Of a DNA stretch of 64,000 nucleotides, positions 1-8,829 are shown piece by piece. The notes below the pieces were generated by a model. That model searched no databases and was not told the DNA's origin. It worked only from the letters and a program-made list of their open reading frames with translations. The stretch lies in the NCBI RefSeq assembly GCF_019711195.1, contig NZ_CP081299.1:2418001-2482000 (forward strand). Direction: 5' to 3'. Position numbers and translations under genes: made by a program. Position 1 is the stretch's first letter. Every line of letters starts with the position of its first letter. The DNA is from Dyadobacter sp. NIV53. GTDB taxonomy: Bacteria; Bacteroidota; Bacteroidia; Cytophagales; Spirosomataceae.

Positions 1-401
1 ACGATGGTATCACCATGAGACATCCAAACCTGGGATGAGGACGATAATCCGGCAAGCAGGGAAGAATCGACATCATCAATTTTAAGATGCGCTCGCCCAT
101 ATTCGCGATGCTGTGATGGCTTTACGTCACCACCCAACATGAATGCCATCAGCTGTGCACCGTAGCAAACGCCAAGAACGGGTACTTTTTTCCTGAATTT
201 ATCAAAATCTATAGTCGGTGCATTTTCATCACGAACCGAGCAGGGGCTGCCGGAAAGAATGACACCTTTGACATTGGGAGTAAGTTCGGGGAAGTTATTG
301 TAAGGATGTATTTCACAATAAACATTAAGCTCACGAATCCGTCTCGCTATTAACTGCGTGTATTGGGAGCCAAAATCTAAAATCAGAATCTGTTCTGTCA
401 T
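1..401 (-). CDS. guaA: GMP synthase (glutamine-hydrolysing), N-terminal part
   Basis: The gene runs off the left edge, so only about 133 N-terminal residues are visible. They form the class I glutamine amidotransferase domain that releases ammonia from glutamine for XMP to GMP conversion in purine synthesis. The start reads MTEQILILDFGSQYTQLIAR, the classic GuaA opening. The nucleophile elbow GVCYG places the catalytic cysteine near residue 79, and the oxyanion strand ILSGSP is near residue 50. The synthetase and dimerisation domains, with the His/Glu of the triad, would lie outside the window. The start is the ATG at 399-401 on the minus strand. The csp gene is transcribed divergently from it. 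Family assignment is firm; completeness cannot be judged. Confidence 0.96.
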   Translation of the reverse strand, partial: MTEQILILDFGSQYTQLIARRIRELNVYCEIHPYNNFPELTPNVKGVILSGSPCSVRDENAPTIDFDKFRKKVPVLGVCYGAQLMAFMLGGDVKPSQHREYGRAHLKIDDVDSSLLAGLSSSSQVWMSHGDTI

Positions 402-578
402 GTAAATGCTATATAAACCGCAAAGGTAGGCAGATTGCCCGAAACGAAAAAAATATGTTTAAACAAACTCTGTTCGTATTGAAGATTTAGTCATTGAAGA
501 AATTTTACATAAAAGTAAAAACCTGTAACTGTATGCCCTATTTTGTATATTTATCAAATTTTCAATATTATATTTATT

Positions 579-770
579 ATGAATCAAGGAACAGTTAAAT
601 TCTTCAATGACTCAAAAGGGTACGGATTTATTAAGGATACTCAAACAGGAGAAGATTATTTCGTACATATCTCAGGCCTTGTTGACGAAGTTCGTGAAAA
701 CGACGATGTTACATTTGATCTTCAGGAAGGGCGTAAAGGTCAGAATGCAGTTAATGTTAAGCTTGCCTGA
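579..770 (+). CDS. Cold-shock domain protein
   Basis: A 63-residue single cold-shock (OB-fold) domain that binds single-stranded RNA or DNA and probably acts as an RNA chaperone. RNP1 is seen as KGYGFI and RNP2 as YFVHI, with the opening GTVKFFNDSKGYGFI typical of CspA-type proteins. The reading frame is open from 543, but residues before MNQGTVKFF have no counterpart in the family, so the ATG at 579 is chosen. The long AT-rich leader upstream would suit the thermoregulated 5' UTR seen in many csp genes, though I cannot show that here. It is monocistronic and followed by a strong terminator. Which csp paralogue it is cannot be told. Confidence 0.95.
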   Translation: MNQGTVKFFNDSKGYGFIKDTQTGEDYFVHISGLVDEVRENDDVTFDLQEGRKGQNAVNVKLA

Positions 771-791
771 ACGTAACTTAATATAAAATCA

Positions 792-820
792 GAAAAGGCC
801 TCGCAGATGCAAGGCCTTTT
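792..820. terminator. Intrinsic terminator after csp
   Basis: A 9-bp stem with arms 793-801 (AAAAGGCCT) and 812-820 (AGGCCTTTT) flanks a 10-nt loop. Because the stem ends in A and T runs it can work in both directions. It lies between csp and the convergently transcribed glyS. Confidence 0.8.
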
Positions 821-939
821 CCGGTTTTAAGACTTTTGTATTTTTTAAATAAATACTCAATGCTCAATTTTCAATGTTAGGGTTATATAATGATCATTTG
901 AAAATTGTAAGTTGTACATTAATTATTCTTCCTTCTTAA

Positions 940-2424
940 TTAAATTGCTTCCAGAATTCTTTCTATTGAAACCAGATAACCAATTTTTTCTTTTAGCTCG
1001 CTGATATGAACCCTTTCCTGTTCCATTGAGTCGCGGTGGCGGATCGTGACAGTATCGTCTTCCATCGTTTGATAATCCACTGCAATACAAAAAGGTGTTC
1101 CGATCAGATCCTGGCGTGTATAACGTTTTCCGATTGCCGCACCATCGTCATATGTGGTACGGAACGAGGATTTTAAAGAATTTGCAAGAGCCTGTGCTTT
1201 TTCGGCTAATCCATCCTTTTTTACCAAAGGAAGAACAGCCACTTTAAATGGTGCCAGCGCCGGATGCAATTTCAGGTAAGTTCTTTGTTTCTCCGTATCT
1301 CCTTCACCAACCGTTTCGACCGTATAAGCATTACAAAATGCAGCCAGAAAAAGACGATCTGCTCCCACCGAAGTTTCGACTACGTATGGAATGTAATTAC
1401 CAAAAGGTTTACCATTTTCGTCCAGTTCAGAATCAAAATACTGTTGTTTTTTCTTCGACAGCTCCTGATGGTTGCGCAGGTCAAAATCAGTACGCGAGTG
1501 GATACCTTCCATTTCACGGAATCCAAAAGGAAATTCATACTCAATATCCACGGCTGCGTTGGCATAGTGCGCCAGTTTATCGTGATCATGAAATTTAAGT
1601 TTGGCAGCTGGCAAACCAATTGCCTGATGGAATTTCATACGCGTTTCTTTCCATGACTCGTACCAGGCCATTTCAGTACCAGGGCGAATAAAAAACTGCA
1701 TTTCCATTTGTTCAAATTCCCGCATACGGAAAATAAACTGCCGGGCTACAATTTCGTTACGGAATGCTTTTCCAATTTGCGCTATACCGAAAGGGACTTT
1801 CATCCGTCCGCTTTTCTGTACATTCAGGAAATTTACAAAAATACCCTGTGCTGTTTCCGGGCGTAGGTATATCATACTGGAATCTTCCGCCACAGAACCT
1901 ATCTGCGTACTGAACATCAGGTTAAACTGACGCACTTCTGTCCAGTTTGCAGTACCTGATACCGCGCATTTTATATTTTCAGCAATGATCAGATCCCTTA
2001 CACCATTCAAATCCTCAGCACTTAGTAAACGGCCCATTTCTGCCAGTAACGCTTTTGCTTTTTCCGGCTCGCCATCTTTTTCATATTGTTCAGCTTTTCC
2101 TTCCAGCAATTGATCCGCACGGTAACGTTTTTTGGATTCTTTGTTATCGATCATCGGATCGTTGAAACCATCAACATGGCCCGACGCTTTCCAGGTAAGC
2201 GGATGCATAAATATCGCTGCGTCGATCCCTACAATATTGTCATTCAGTTGCGTCATTGCTTTCCACCATGCCGCTTTCAGATTATTTTTTAATTCAACAC
2301 CATTCTGACCGTAGTCATAAACAGCTTGTAAACCATCATATATTTCGGAAGAGGGGAATACAAAACCGTATTCTTTTGCATGCCCGATAATGTCTTGTAA
2401 AGAAGTCGCAGGTGCCTGGCTCAT
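940..2424 (-). CDS. glyS: Glycyl-tRNA synthetase (class II, alpha2 type)
   Basis: A 494-residue cytoplasmic enzyme that charges tRNA-Gly with glycine. It is the single-chain alpha2 form (like eukaryotic GARS and the enzymes of Bacteroidota), not the alpha2beta2 GlyQ/GlyS enzyme. Visible class II elements include RPETAQGIFVNF in the substrate-binding region, the motif 2 region FRNEIVARQFIFRMREFEQ, and motif 3 ETSVGADRLFLA. A C-terminal anticodon-binding domain follows (KVAVLPLVKKDG onward, about residues 395-490). Length is normal for the family. The start MSQAPATSLQDIIGHAKEYGFVF fits alignments of such enzymes. It stands alone, facing csp across a bidirectional terminator. Confidence 0.96.
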   Translation of the reverse strand: MSQAPATSLQDIIGHAKEYGFVFPSSEIYDGLQAVYDYGQNGVELKNNLKAAWWKAMTQLNDNIVGIDAAIFMHPLTWKASGHVDGFNDPMIDNKESKKRYRADQLLEGKAEQYEKDGEPEKAKALLAEMGRLLSAEDLNGVRDLIIAENIKCAVSGTANWTEVRQFNLMFSTQIGSVAEDSSMIYLRPETAQGIFVNFLNVQKSGRMKVPFGIAQIGKAFRNEIVARQFIFRMREFEQMEMQFFIRPGTEMAWYESWKETRMKFHQAIGLPAAKLKFHDHDKLAHYANAAVDIEYEFPFGFREMEGIHSRTDFDLRNHQELSKKKQQYFDSELDENGKPFGNYIPYVVETSVGADRLFLAAFCNAYTVETVGEGDTEKQRTYLKLHPALAPFKVAVLPLVKKDGLAEKAQALANSLKSSFRTTYDDGAAIGKRYTRQDLIGTPFCIAVDYQTMEDDTVTIRHRDSMEQERVHISELKEKIGYLVSIERILEAI

Positions 2425-2581
2425 TATACTTTATACTTATTTAAATAAATTGTGACCAAAGGAAATTAGAAACGACAAGCCGTTTTTAAACTAGAACCGG
2501 CAAAATTAGGGAATTTGATGGCAATGAATGTGTATGTGTATAAAATTTGTACATTTCAAAACATTTAATTGAAACCCTCTT

Positions 2582-2785
2582 ATGAAAGTTCAAGTAGAAA
2601 TTGATCAGAAAAAGATTGAAAAAATCAGACGTTTCAATAAAAATCTTCGCACTAAAAGAGAAATTGTTGATTTGGCATTGACTGAATTGATAAATTCAAT
2701 AAATCGTCAAAAATCAATGGAATTAAGCGGAATAGTTGAATGGGAAGGTGATTTGAACGAAATGAGAACAAATACGTTGCGGTGA
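2582..2785 (+). CDS. VapB-type antitoxin, DUF2191-like, orphan
   Basis: A 67-residue protein with the layout of VapB/DUF2191 antitoxins. An N-terminal ribbon-helix-helix-like segment (MKVQVEIDQKKIEKI, TKREIVDLALTELI) is followed by a C-terminal tail ending SGIVEWEGDLNEMRTNT, which matches the toxin-wrapping WEGDL(D/N)EMR tail of the family. In intact modules a vapC PIN RNase gene begins within a few bases. Here the following 90 bases encode no recognisable PIN start, so this antitoxin appears orphaned. The PIN remnant 1.1 kb downstream looks like a different VapC subfamily. Family call is from motif recognition only. Confidence 0.8.
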   Translation: MKVQVEIDQKKIEKIRRFNKNLRTKREIVDLALTELINSINRQKSMELSGIVEWEGDLNEMRTNTLR

Positions 2786-2877
2786 ATTGAATGATCTCTG
2801 AAAACTCTTCCTTAAAAATCCGGAAACCAATTTAGTTTTTCTGCGTCAAAGGCTTGGACTCTCTTAACCTTCTGACA

Positions 2878-3869
2878 ATGATAAAGCGATTTATAACTCA
2901 GTTACAGGATTTTTTTTGGTATTTCAAGAAAAGAAGCACGCGGGGCTCTGGTGTTGATGGTGTTCATTTTCTTCTTAATATGGACTCCATTTGTTTTCAG
3001 GCGCTGGATTCTGCCCCTATTCCCCATTTCGTCCGAACCTGTAAGTACCCAAAAACTGGATAGCATTGCTACGGAATTGAGTAAAAATGTGAATGTGGAT
3101 GAAGAAAAAAGTTTTATCCAAAATCAGATTACAACAAAACACCTGAACGTGCAGTCAGACTTTTCTCATTTGATCCCAACCAGGCAACTACGGATCAGTT
3201 CACAGAATTAGGAATCCCTGCATTTCTTGCTAAAAGAATTGACAAATACCGTAACAAAGGAGGAAAATTCCGAAAAAAGAAGATTTACTGCACATCTACG
3301 ATTTTCCGGCTGACCTTTACAAAAATCTTGAGCCTTATATAACCTTACCACAATCCGGATCCAAAACAGTTGCATTAACGCAAAAGTCTTATACCAATGT
3401 AACGGGTTCTACTCCGAAAACCTATGCGAATTCATATAGCAAGGAATCTAAATCTTATGTAAAACCCGCCATAGTTCCCTTTGACATCAATACCACGGAC
3501 ACGACACAACTTGTTAAATTGAAAGGAATTGGTACCAAGCTTTCTTTGCGTATTCTGAAATTCAGGGATGCAATCGGAGGATTTCATTCGGCTGCCCAAT
3601 TTTCAGAAATTTACGGACTCGACTCATTAGCTATGTCGGAACTTTACCGGTATGCCAAGGTTTTGAGCCCGGTTAAAAAAATCAATGTAAATAAAGCTAC
3701 TGTTGAAGAGTTAGGCAGTCATTCTTATTTGAGAAATAAGAAATTAGCCGCAGTTATAGTAAATTACAGAACTCAGCACGGTTCGTATGCATCGGCAGAA
3801 GATTTGAAAAAAGTGAGGATTATGGATGATGCAACGTTAGAGAAGATCCGGCCTTATCTTGAATATTGA
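2878..3869 (+). pseudogene. ComEA-like helix-hairpin-helix protein, three frameshifts
   Basis: Reading across three frames reconstructs one membrane-anchored protein of about 330 residues. It has a short cytoplasmic start (MIKRFITQLQDFFWYFKKR), a transmembrane helix (ALVLMVFIFFLIWTPFVF), a linker, then repeated helix-hairpin-helix units (FDPNQATTDQFTELGIPAFLA, LVKLKGIGTKLSLRILKF, INVNKATVEELGSH). This is the layout of Bacteroidota ComEA-family DNA-binding proteins. The frame breaks at GGGG 2942-2945 (one base extra), at the A6/T4 run 3105-3115 (one base short) and at A6 3273-3278 (one base short). The last 116 residues from 3519 are intact. All breaks are in homopolymers, so either true decay or sequencing error is possible. 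It ends next to a VapC remnant. Confidence 0.75.
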
Positions 3870-3928
3870 CAAAAGAAAAGTTTGAGTTTTTATCTTGTAT
3901 TCCCGGAATTAAAGGTACCAGTCAGGAT

Positions 3929-4072
3929 TTACCTTTTCACCAAAAAAATCCTTTTGACAGAATTCTTAGTGGCACAGCTCAAATAAAAGAATTATCAATT
4001 ATGACAACTGATCCCAAAATTCATTTGTATGATGCAAGTTTATTAGTTTGGTTAACCACCCATATAATTTAA
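3929..4072 (+). pseudogene. VapC/PIN-domain toxin, C-terminal remnant
   Basis: The translated stretch LPFHQKNPFDRILSGTAQIK, followed by ELSIMTTDPKIHLYD, matches the C-terminal third of PIN-domain VapC toxins of the COG3744 kind. Their conserved block is LP..H.DPFDR.L...A....L.I.T.D..I..Y. The frame continues upstream to about 3866 but has no ATG, and the N-terminal acidic residues of a PIN domain are missing. The gene is therefore a 5'-truncated relic abutting the end of the ComEA-like gene. It cannot encode an active nuclease as it stands. The call rests on one conserved block. Confidence 0.6.
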
Positions 4073-4121
4073 GAGATATTGATCATGGCAATATGAGAGA
4101 TAAGTAAAAGGCTTTAAATCA

Positions 4122-4150
4122 GAAAGGAAACTATTTCACAGTTCCCTTTC
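4122..4150. terminator. Hairpin between VapC remnant and LOG gene
   Basis: Arms 4122-4132 (GAAAGGAAACT) and 4140-4150 (AGTTCCCTTTC) pair with a single mismatch around a 7-nt loop. It lies just past the stop of the minus-strand LOG gene and could end that transcript. Confidence 0.5.
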
Positions 4151-4182
4151 CTACTTCTTTCAATATTACTTTTATTCCTTCT

Positions 4183-4953
4183 TTAAAAATTAGGTTTCAA
4201 TAAATATTTTGAATAAAAATTGTCAATAACCTTTACAGCTTCATCCGGTGTATCCACAATGCTGATCAGCTTTAAATCTTCCGCATTGATATTGCCTTCT
4301 GAAAGCATTGTTCCTTTAATCCAGTCAATCAAACCTGACCAGTAAGTGCTTCCGACAAGTACAATTGGGAAACGGCCGATTTTCTTGGTTTGGATTAGTG
4401 TCATTGCCTCAAAAAGTTCGTCGAGTGTTCCAAAACCACCCGGCATCACTACAAATCCCTGGGAGTATTTCACAAACATGACTTTCCTGACGAAGAAAAA
4501 GTCGAAATTAATATTCTTGTCCGGATCAATATAAATATTACTGTGCTGCTCAAATGGCAGTTTAATGTTTAAACCAACCGATTTACCACCTTGTTCACGC
4601 GCGCCCTTGTTACCGGCCTCCATAATTCCCGGACCACCGCCAGTGATGACTCCGTATCCATGACGAACCAGTTTGGCCGCAATTTCTTCAGCTGTTTTGT
4701 AATGTGGGTTATCTGCTTTTGTTCGTGCAGAACCAAATAACGAAACACAGGGGCCAATCTTAGCCAGCTTGTCGAAACCTTCAACAAACTCTGCCATGAC
4801 CTTGAAAATCACCCAGGAATCGGCACTTTTTATCTCACTCCAGTTTCTGTCCTCAAACGCTTCTTTTATTCTTTTTTCATCTTCAGGAACCGCAGGATTA
4901 AGAAGGGATACGTCAATTAATTCTGAATTACTTGCTTTTATTTCTTCACTCAT
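4183..4953 (-). CDS. LOG family protein (TIGR00730), putative nucleotide phosphoribohydrolase
   Basis: A 256-residue Rossmann-type protein of the LOG/YgdH family. Relatives hydrolyse nucleoside 5'-monophosphates to base and ribose 5-phosphate, and in plants activate cytokinins. The family signatures are clear: GGGPGIMEAGNKGA in the first half and PGGFGTLDELFE, holding the conserved catalytic Arg/Glu region, in the second. Upstream in-frame codons extend to 5040 but encode a segment without family similarity, so the ATG at 4953 (MSEEIKASNSEL) is preferred. It is divergent from rpiB. A TAACTTTG box at 4992-4999 in the gap could be a -7 element for rpiB. Confidence 0.9.
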   Translation of the reverse strand: MSEEIKASNSELIDVSLLNPAVPEDEKRIKEAFEDRNWSEIKSADSWVIFKVMAEFVEGFDKLAKIGPCVSLFGSARTKADNPHYKTAEEIAAKLVRHGYGVITGGGPGIMEAGNKGAREQGGKSVGLNIKLPFEQHSNIYIDPDKNINFDFFFVRKVMFVKYSQGFVVMPGGFGTLDELFEAMTLIQTKKIGRFPIVLVGSTYWSGLIDWIKGTMLSEGNINAEDLKLISIVDTPDEAVKVIDNFYSKYLLKPNF

Positions 4954-5081
4954 ATTTTTTGTACTCAATTTAGTTGTTGACCAGATAGTATTAACTTTGC
5001 ACCACGATACTTTTAAGACTAAAAACACGTAATACGCCACTTAATGGTTTATATTAAGGGGACACAATTAACAAAAAAGTA

Positions 5082-5513
5082 ATGAGAAAAATTGCTATTG
5101 GCTCTGATCATGCAGGGTTTCCTTATAAAGAACCTGTTATTAACTGGCTTACCACCAACGGTTTTGAGGTAAAAGATTTTGGTACATACAGTGCAGATTC
5201 TGCTGATTATGCAGATTTTGCTCATCCGGTAGCAAGCGGGGTTGAGGAAGGAGAATTTGAAAAAGGAATTCTTTTATGCGGGAGCGGGCAGGGCGTTTGC
5301 ATTACTGCCAATAAACATCAGGGAATAAGGGCTGCATTGGTTTGGGATTTGCCATTGGCTTCACTCGCACGCCAGCACAATGATGCCAATGTGATTTGTA
5401 TTCCTGTACGCTTTATTGAACTCGAAATTGCATTAGCGAGTATCCAGGCATTCTTAAATACAGAATTTGAAGGCGGTCGTCACCAGACACGTGTTGATAA
5501 AATAGCTTGTTAA
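5082..5513 (+). CDS. rpiB: Ribose-5-phosphate isomerase B
   Basis: A 143-residue RpiB/LacA-family isomerase interconverting ribose 5-phosphate and ribulose 5-phosphate in the pentose phosphate pathway. It opens with IAIGSDHAGFPYKEPV, containing the phosphate-binding and ring-opening Asp/His of the family. It carries the catalytic cysteine loop LLCGSGQGVCITANKH and the later ARQHNDANVICI block. Length and start (MRKIAIGSDHAG) are standard. The stop is only 16 nt from the stop of the convergent membrane protein gene, with no clear hairpin between. Confidence 0.95.
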   Translation: MRKIAIGSDHAGFPYKEPVINWLTTNGFEVKDFGTYSADSADYADFAHPVASGVEEGEFEKGILLCGSGQGVCITANKHQGIRAALVWDLPLASLARQHNDANVICIPVRFIELEIALASIQAFLNTEFEGGRHQTRVDKIAC

Positions 5514-5529
5514 AAAAATTTCAGGCTGA

Positions 5530-6942
5530 TTAGATTTTTCGTTCGTAAATCCCTTTCCACGGGCTTTGAACGTACTGTTTTTGTAATGCCGGAACACGAT
5601 TCAATAGTTTCGGCATAATATTGGTCTTGTCTATGACATAATCAGGCGGATCCTTTCTGAAATTGGCATATACATGTATTACACTGTCGAAGTTATCAAG
5701 ATTGTTTAAATCGTAACTGGCCAGATCCCAGTTGAGATAAGGTGTAGCCGTAAAATTGTCAACATATTCCCCTGTATGCTGCCCTAATACAAGAATCCGT
5801 TTTTTACGTATGTCGGGAGGTAAAACCGCAGATTTAACTCTTAGATTTTCCAGCTTGCCCATGGACACACCAGGTAAAATCCCTCTCAACCCCTGATATT
5901 GAATAATCAGGATTACAGCCCCCATAACCATAAATTGTATTTCATCAACAAAGTTTTTCTTTTTGAAACTTTGGAAATAATGTGTGGCAAAAAATGCAGC
6001 CGGCGGTATAAAAATCACAAACTGCATGGGTGCCAGATATTGCATCAAAGGAATGGTAAATACGCCTGCTATAAACCACAAAGCCATTACCTGCTGGATC
6101 CTGGTCTGATAATTCACAAACCGTAAAGTAGTAAATATCCGCATATAGCCCATTATTCCAAATGCCAGAGGCAGCAAGAGAGATGCCAGAAGCGAAGAAA
6201 AATCATTCAGGTTATACTGTTTCACCTGAAATACAGAAGTCAGTAAATTCCTGTTCAGGCTTTCCACTCCGTTGTTCATATAGAAAAACAGCACTACCAT
6301 TAATAAAGGAAAAATAGAACCAAATGCGCCTAATAAATGATGCCGGATGGTGGATCCTGTATAAAAAAGCAAAGCCAGAAAAGCCCATATCATAAATATT
6401 GAAGCAGGCAGGTAAAACAAGGTTGCTATACCGATATACAAACCCATTTCGAAAACCTGGTTAGTAACTTCCCGCTTTACCAGTATTTTAACAATGGAAC
6501 CAAAAGCAAACAATAAAAAGGTATTTGCCATTAACATCGGTGACAAAGTACCGAGATCGAAAGAAATATTTAAAAATAAAGCATAAAGGGCACCCGGTAT
6601 AAATGTTCGTTCAGGAAAAACTTCACGCGCATGAATTACATAATTAAAATACAGGATCTGAATGATACAAACAGCGACTGCAGCTAATTGATATATCCAT
6701 TGTTCTCTCCCAAAAAGTGAGTCAAGAAGCCAGTAAACCAAACCGGAAAATGGACTGACATTGTCCCACACGTCGCGGTAGAGCATAAAGCCGCGATGCA
6801 TCTGTTCTCCGACCAGCATCCAGCTAAGTTCCGGAATGAGCAATGGAGCGCCACCTAAAAAAAACGGAAGCCTTAACAGCAAAAAAAATACTACCAGACT
6901 GACCGTCTGATATCGTGCATTAACTCTGAAAAAACTTAACAA
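5530..6942 (-). CDS. Polytopic membrane protein, possibly GT-C-like (DUF6427-like)
   Basis: A 470-residue integral membrane protein with about ten hydrophobic helices, then a roughly 110-residue soluble C-terminus (from about KLENLRVKSAVLPPDIRKK). The first loop after helix 1 reads PELSWMLVGEQMHRGFMLYR then DVWDNVSPFSGLVYW. That resembles the first extracytoplasmic loop of GT-C glycosyltransferases such as ArnT/PMT, where acidic residues precede an LYRD.WDN.P pattern. I do not recognise it with certainty; Bacteroidota DUF6427 membrane proteins are an alternative. Its neighbours (rpiB, rbfA) give no functional hint. No signal peptide apart from helix 1. Confidence 0.65.
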   Translation of the reverse strand: MLSFFRVNARYQTVSLVVFFLLLRLPFFLGGAPLLIPELSWMLVGEQMHRGFMLYRDVWDNVSPFSGLVYWLLDSLFGREQWIYQLAAVAVCIIQILYFNYVIHAREVFPERTFIPGALYALFLNISFDLGTLSPMLMANTFLLFAFGSIVKILVKREVTNQVFEMGLYIGIATLFYLPASIFMIWAFLALLFYTGSTIRHHLLGAFGSIFPLLMVVLFFYMNNGVESLNRNLLTSVFQVKQYNLNDFSSLLASLLLPLAFGIMGYMRIFTTLRFVNYQTRIQQVMALWFIAGVFTIPLMQYLAPMQFVIFIPPAAFFATHYFQSFKKKNFVDEIQFMVMGAVILIIQYQGLRGILPGVSMGKLENLRVKSAVLPPDIRKKRILVLGQHTGEYVDNFTATPYLNWDLASYDLNNLDNFDSVIHVYANFRKDPPDYVIDKTNIMPKLLNRVPALQKQYVQSPWKGIYERKI

Positions 6943-7124
6943 TAAATGACTTGGTTATGTATCCTGTCAGAATAACTTTCACGAAATTACAACGCATGGT
7001 TCTACAAAAACAAAATAAGTATGGATATTTGTGGTTATTTAAATAAGAAATAACGGATAATTGTCAGGTAATTCTCATTCGCAGAAGCAGATTGGTACCA
7101 CACACAAATCCGTACAATAATAAA

Positions 7125-7526
7125 ATGGAAACAAAAAGACAACAAAAGGTAGGGAGACAGATTCAGAAGGATCTGGGTGAAATTTTCCAAAAAGATGCCC
7201 AGCATTTAACAATAGGATCGTTTATAACCATTACCGCAGTTCACGTAACACCTGATTTGGGAATTGCACGCGCTTATCTGAGTTTTTTACCTGATAAAAA
7301 TAAAAATTTCCTTCTTGAAACCATTAAGGAGAACACCCGTTTTATCCGTCAGAAACTTGCTGAAAGAGTTCGTCATCAGTTGCGGATCATTCCTCATTTA
7401 CAGTTTTATCTTGATGATACAGCAGAATACGCAGCAAAAATGGAATTGCTGTTTTCTGACCTGGTCATCCCACCAGCCGAACCAGATGAAGAACAGCCTG
7501 AGGAAAAAGATGAAGAACTAAACTGA
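7125..7526 (+). CDS. rbfA: 30S ribosome-binding factor A
   Basis: A 133-residue RbfA, the KH-type assembly factor that binds immature 30S subunits and helps 16S rRNA 5'-end processing. The start METKRQQKVGRQIQKDLGEI is the typical N-terminal helix, followed by ITAVHVTPDLGIARAYLSFL and the conserved RHQLRIIPHLQFYLDDT block with its Pro-rich turn. The frame is open from 7092, but the ATG at 7125 is chosen because family members begin there. The acidic tail (EPDEEQPEEKDEELN) is common in this phylum. It is 17 nt upstream of the permease gene and likely co-transcribed with it. Confidence 0.93.
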   Translation: METKRQQKVGRQIQKDLGEIFQKDAQHLTIGSFITITAVHVTPDLGIARAYLSFLPDKNKNFLLETIKENTRFIRQKLAERVRHQLRIIPHLQFYLDDTAEYAAKMELLFSDLVIPPAEPDEEQPEEKDEELN

Positions 7527-7543
7527 TCTCCCATTTCCTGACC

Positions 7544-8770
7544 ATGGATCTTTCATACCGAATCGCTAAAAGATATTTCTTTTCACGCAACAAACGCAGT
7601 TTTATCAGTCTGATTGCACGTATTGCAATGACTGGTGTGGCGGTTGGTACGATGGCGATGGTGGTAGTACTTTCAGTATTTAACGGGATGGAGGACCTGA
7701 ACCGTAAAATATTTAAAACTTTTGATTCAGATGTCAAAATCACACCTTTTGAAGGAAAAAGATTTGTGATTTCCGATTCCTTGATGAAGGTTATTAAATC
7801 GGTTGAAGGTGTTAAAATTGTAACACAGGTTATTGAAGATAATGCATTGGCGCGATATGGAAACCAACAAACTATTATTCGCCTGAAAGGCGTAGACAGT
7901 ACTTTTATTGAAAAAGGACAATTAGATACAGCACTTATTGAAGGTTCTCTGAGATTGTATGGCACCAATGGAACTCCATACGCTATTATTGCTGAAGGAG
8001 TGAGAAATGCCTTATCTATTTCCCTGGCAGAAATTTTTACACCAGTTGAGTTGCTCTATCCAAGATCAGGAACCAAAACACTCAATATAACTTCGTCGGA
8101 AGCTTTTAATCAGATACCCATACGGCCGGGTGGCATTTTCTTTATCGAAACTCGTTATGACGATTATATCATCGCTCCTTTGGCGGTGGTAGAATCTCTG
8201 ATGCAATATCAGGGACAACGTTCGGCTTTGGAAATACAAACAGTTCCCGGATATTCTGAAAAAGAGGTTAGTAACGTATTGGGTGACAAACTGGGAAAAA
8301 ATTATGTGGTAAAAGACCGGGACGCCCTTAATGCTGATTTACTGAGAGCTATCAGAGTTGAAAAACTTTTCGTTGCGGTTACATTATCTTTAATAATTCT
8401 GGTCGCGGCGATCAATATCTTCTTTTCGCTGAGTATGCTTGCTATTGAAAAGAAAAAAGATGTTTCCATGTTATATGCATTGGGTGCAACACCAGCACTG
8501 ATAAGAAAAATTTTCCTGGCCGAAGGAGCCATTGTGGCTTTCAGCGGAGCCTCGGTAGGTTTACTGTGTGGCATAACTCTTTGTTGGCTGCAAATGCAAT
8601 ACGGATTTATCTCAATGGGAATGGAAAGTTCACTGGTTGACGCCTATCCCGTTAAATTAATTTGGAGCGATATATTTTTTACAGGAACAATCATCGTTAT
8701 GATAACCCTTGCAGTATCTTATATTCCTGCAAGAAGAGCAGCAGAAACCGGCCTGATGGCCCGGGTTTAA
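7544..8770 (+). CDS. FtsX-family permease, LolC/LolE type
   Basis: A 408-residue inner-membrane permease with the four-helix plan of LolC/LolE. There is an N-terminal helix (about residues 22-48, ARIAMTGVAVGTMAMVVVLS), a roughly 220-residue periplasmic MacB-like domain, and three C-terminal helices around 275-400 ending in YIPARRAAETGLMARV. LolCDE extracts lipoproteins from the inner membrane for transfer to LolA. The opening LSYRIAKRYFFSRNKRSFIS is the usual start. No LolD ATPase is adjacent; a candidate lies far off at 40.2 kb. It follows rbfA by 17 nt, a linkage I believe recurs in Bacteroidota. Confidence 0.88.
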   Translation: MDLSYRIAKRYFFSRNKRSFISLIARIAMTGVAVGTMAMVVVLSVFNGMEDLNRKIFKTFDSDVKITPFEGKRFVISDSLMKVIKSVEGVKIVTQVIEDNALARYGNQQTIIRLKGVDSTFIEKGQLDTALIEGSLRLYGTNGTPYAIIAEGVRNALSISLAEIFTPVELLYPRSGTKTLNITSSEAFNQIPIRPGGIFFIETRYDDYIIAPLAVVESLMQYQGQRSALEIQTVPGYSEKEVSNVLGDKLGKNYVVKDRDALNADLLRAIRVEKLFVAVTLSLIILVAAINIFFSLSMLAIEKKKDVSMLYALGATPALIRKIFLAEGAIVAFSGASVGLLCGITLCWLQMQYGFISMGMESSLVDAYPVKLIWSDIFFTGTIIVMITLAVSYIPARRAAETGLMARV

Positions 8771-8829
8771 TATCTGTATCATGTTTAAAACACATACTTA
8801 CTAATTTGATTTTGAACAACTTCAACTTT

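Noticed and set aside
3866..4072. Intact small gene in the VapC remnant frame
   Set aside because: No ATG and no PIN N-terminus; the frame only opens at a TTG overlapping the preceding gene stop.
4954..5040. N-terminal extension of the LOG-family protein
   Set aside because: The extra residues lack family similarity and cover the region with a possible rpiB promoter box.
8662..8829. N-terminal extension of the M1 aminopeptidase
   Set aside because: These codons overlap the permease gene in another frame, and a normal signal peptide follows ATG 8830.
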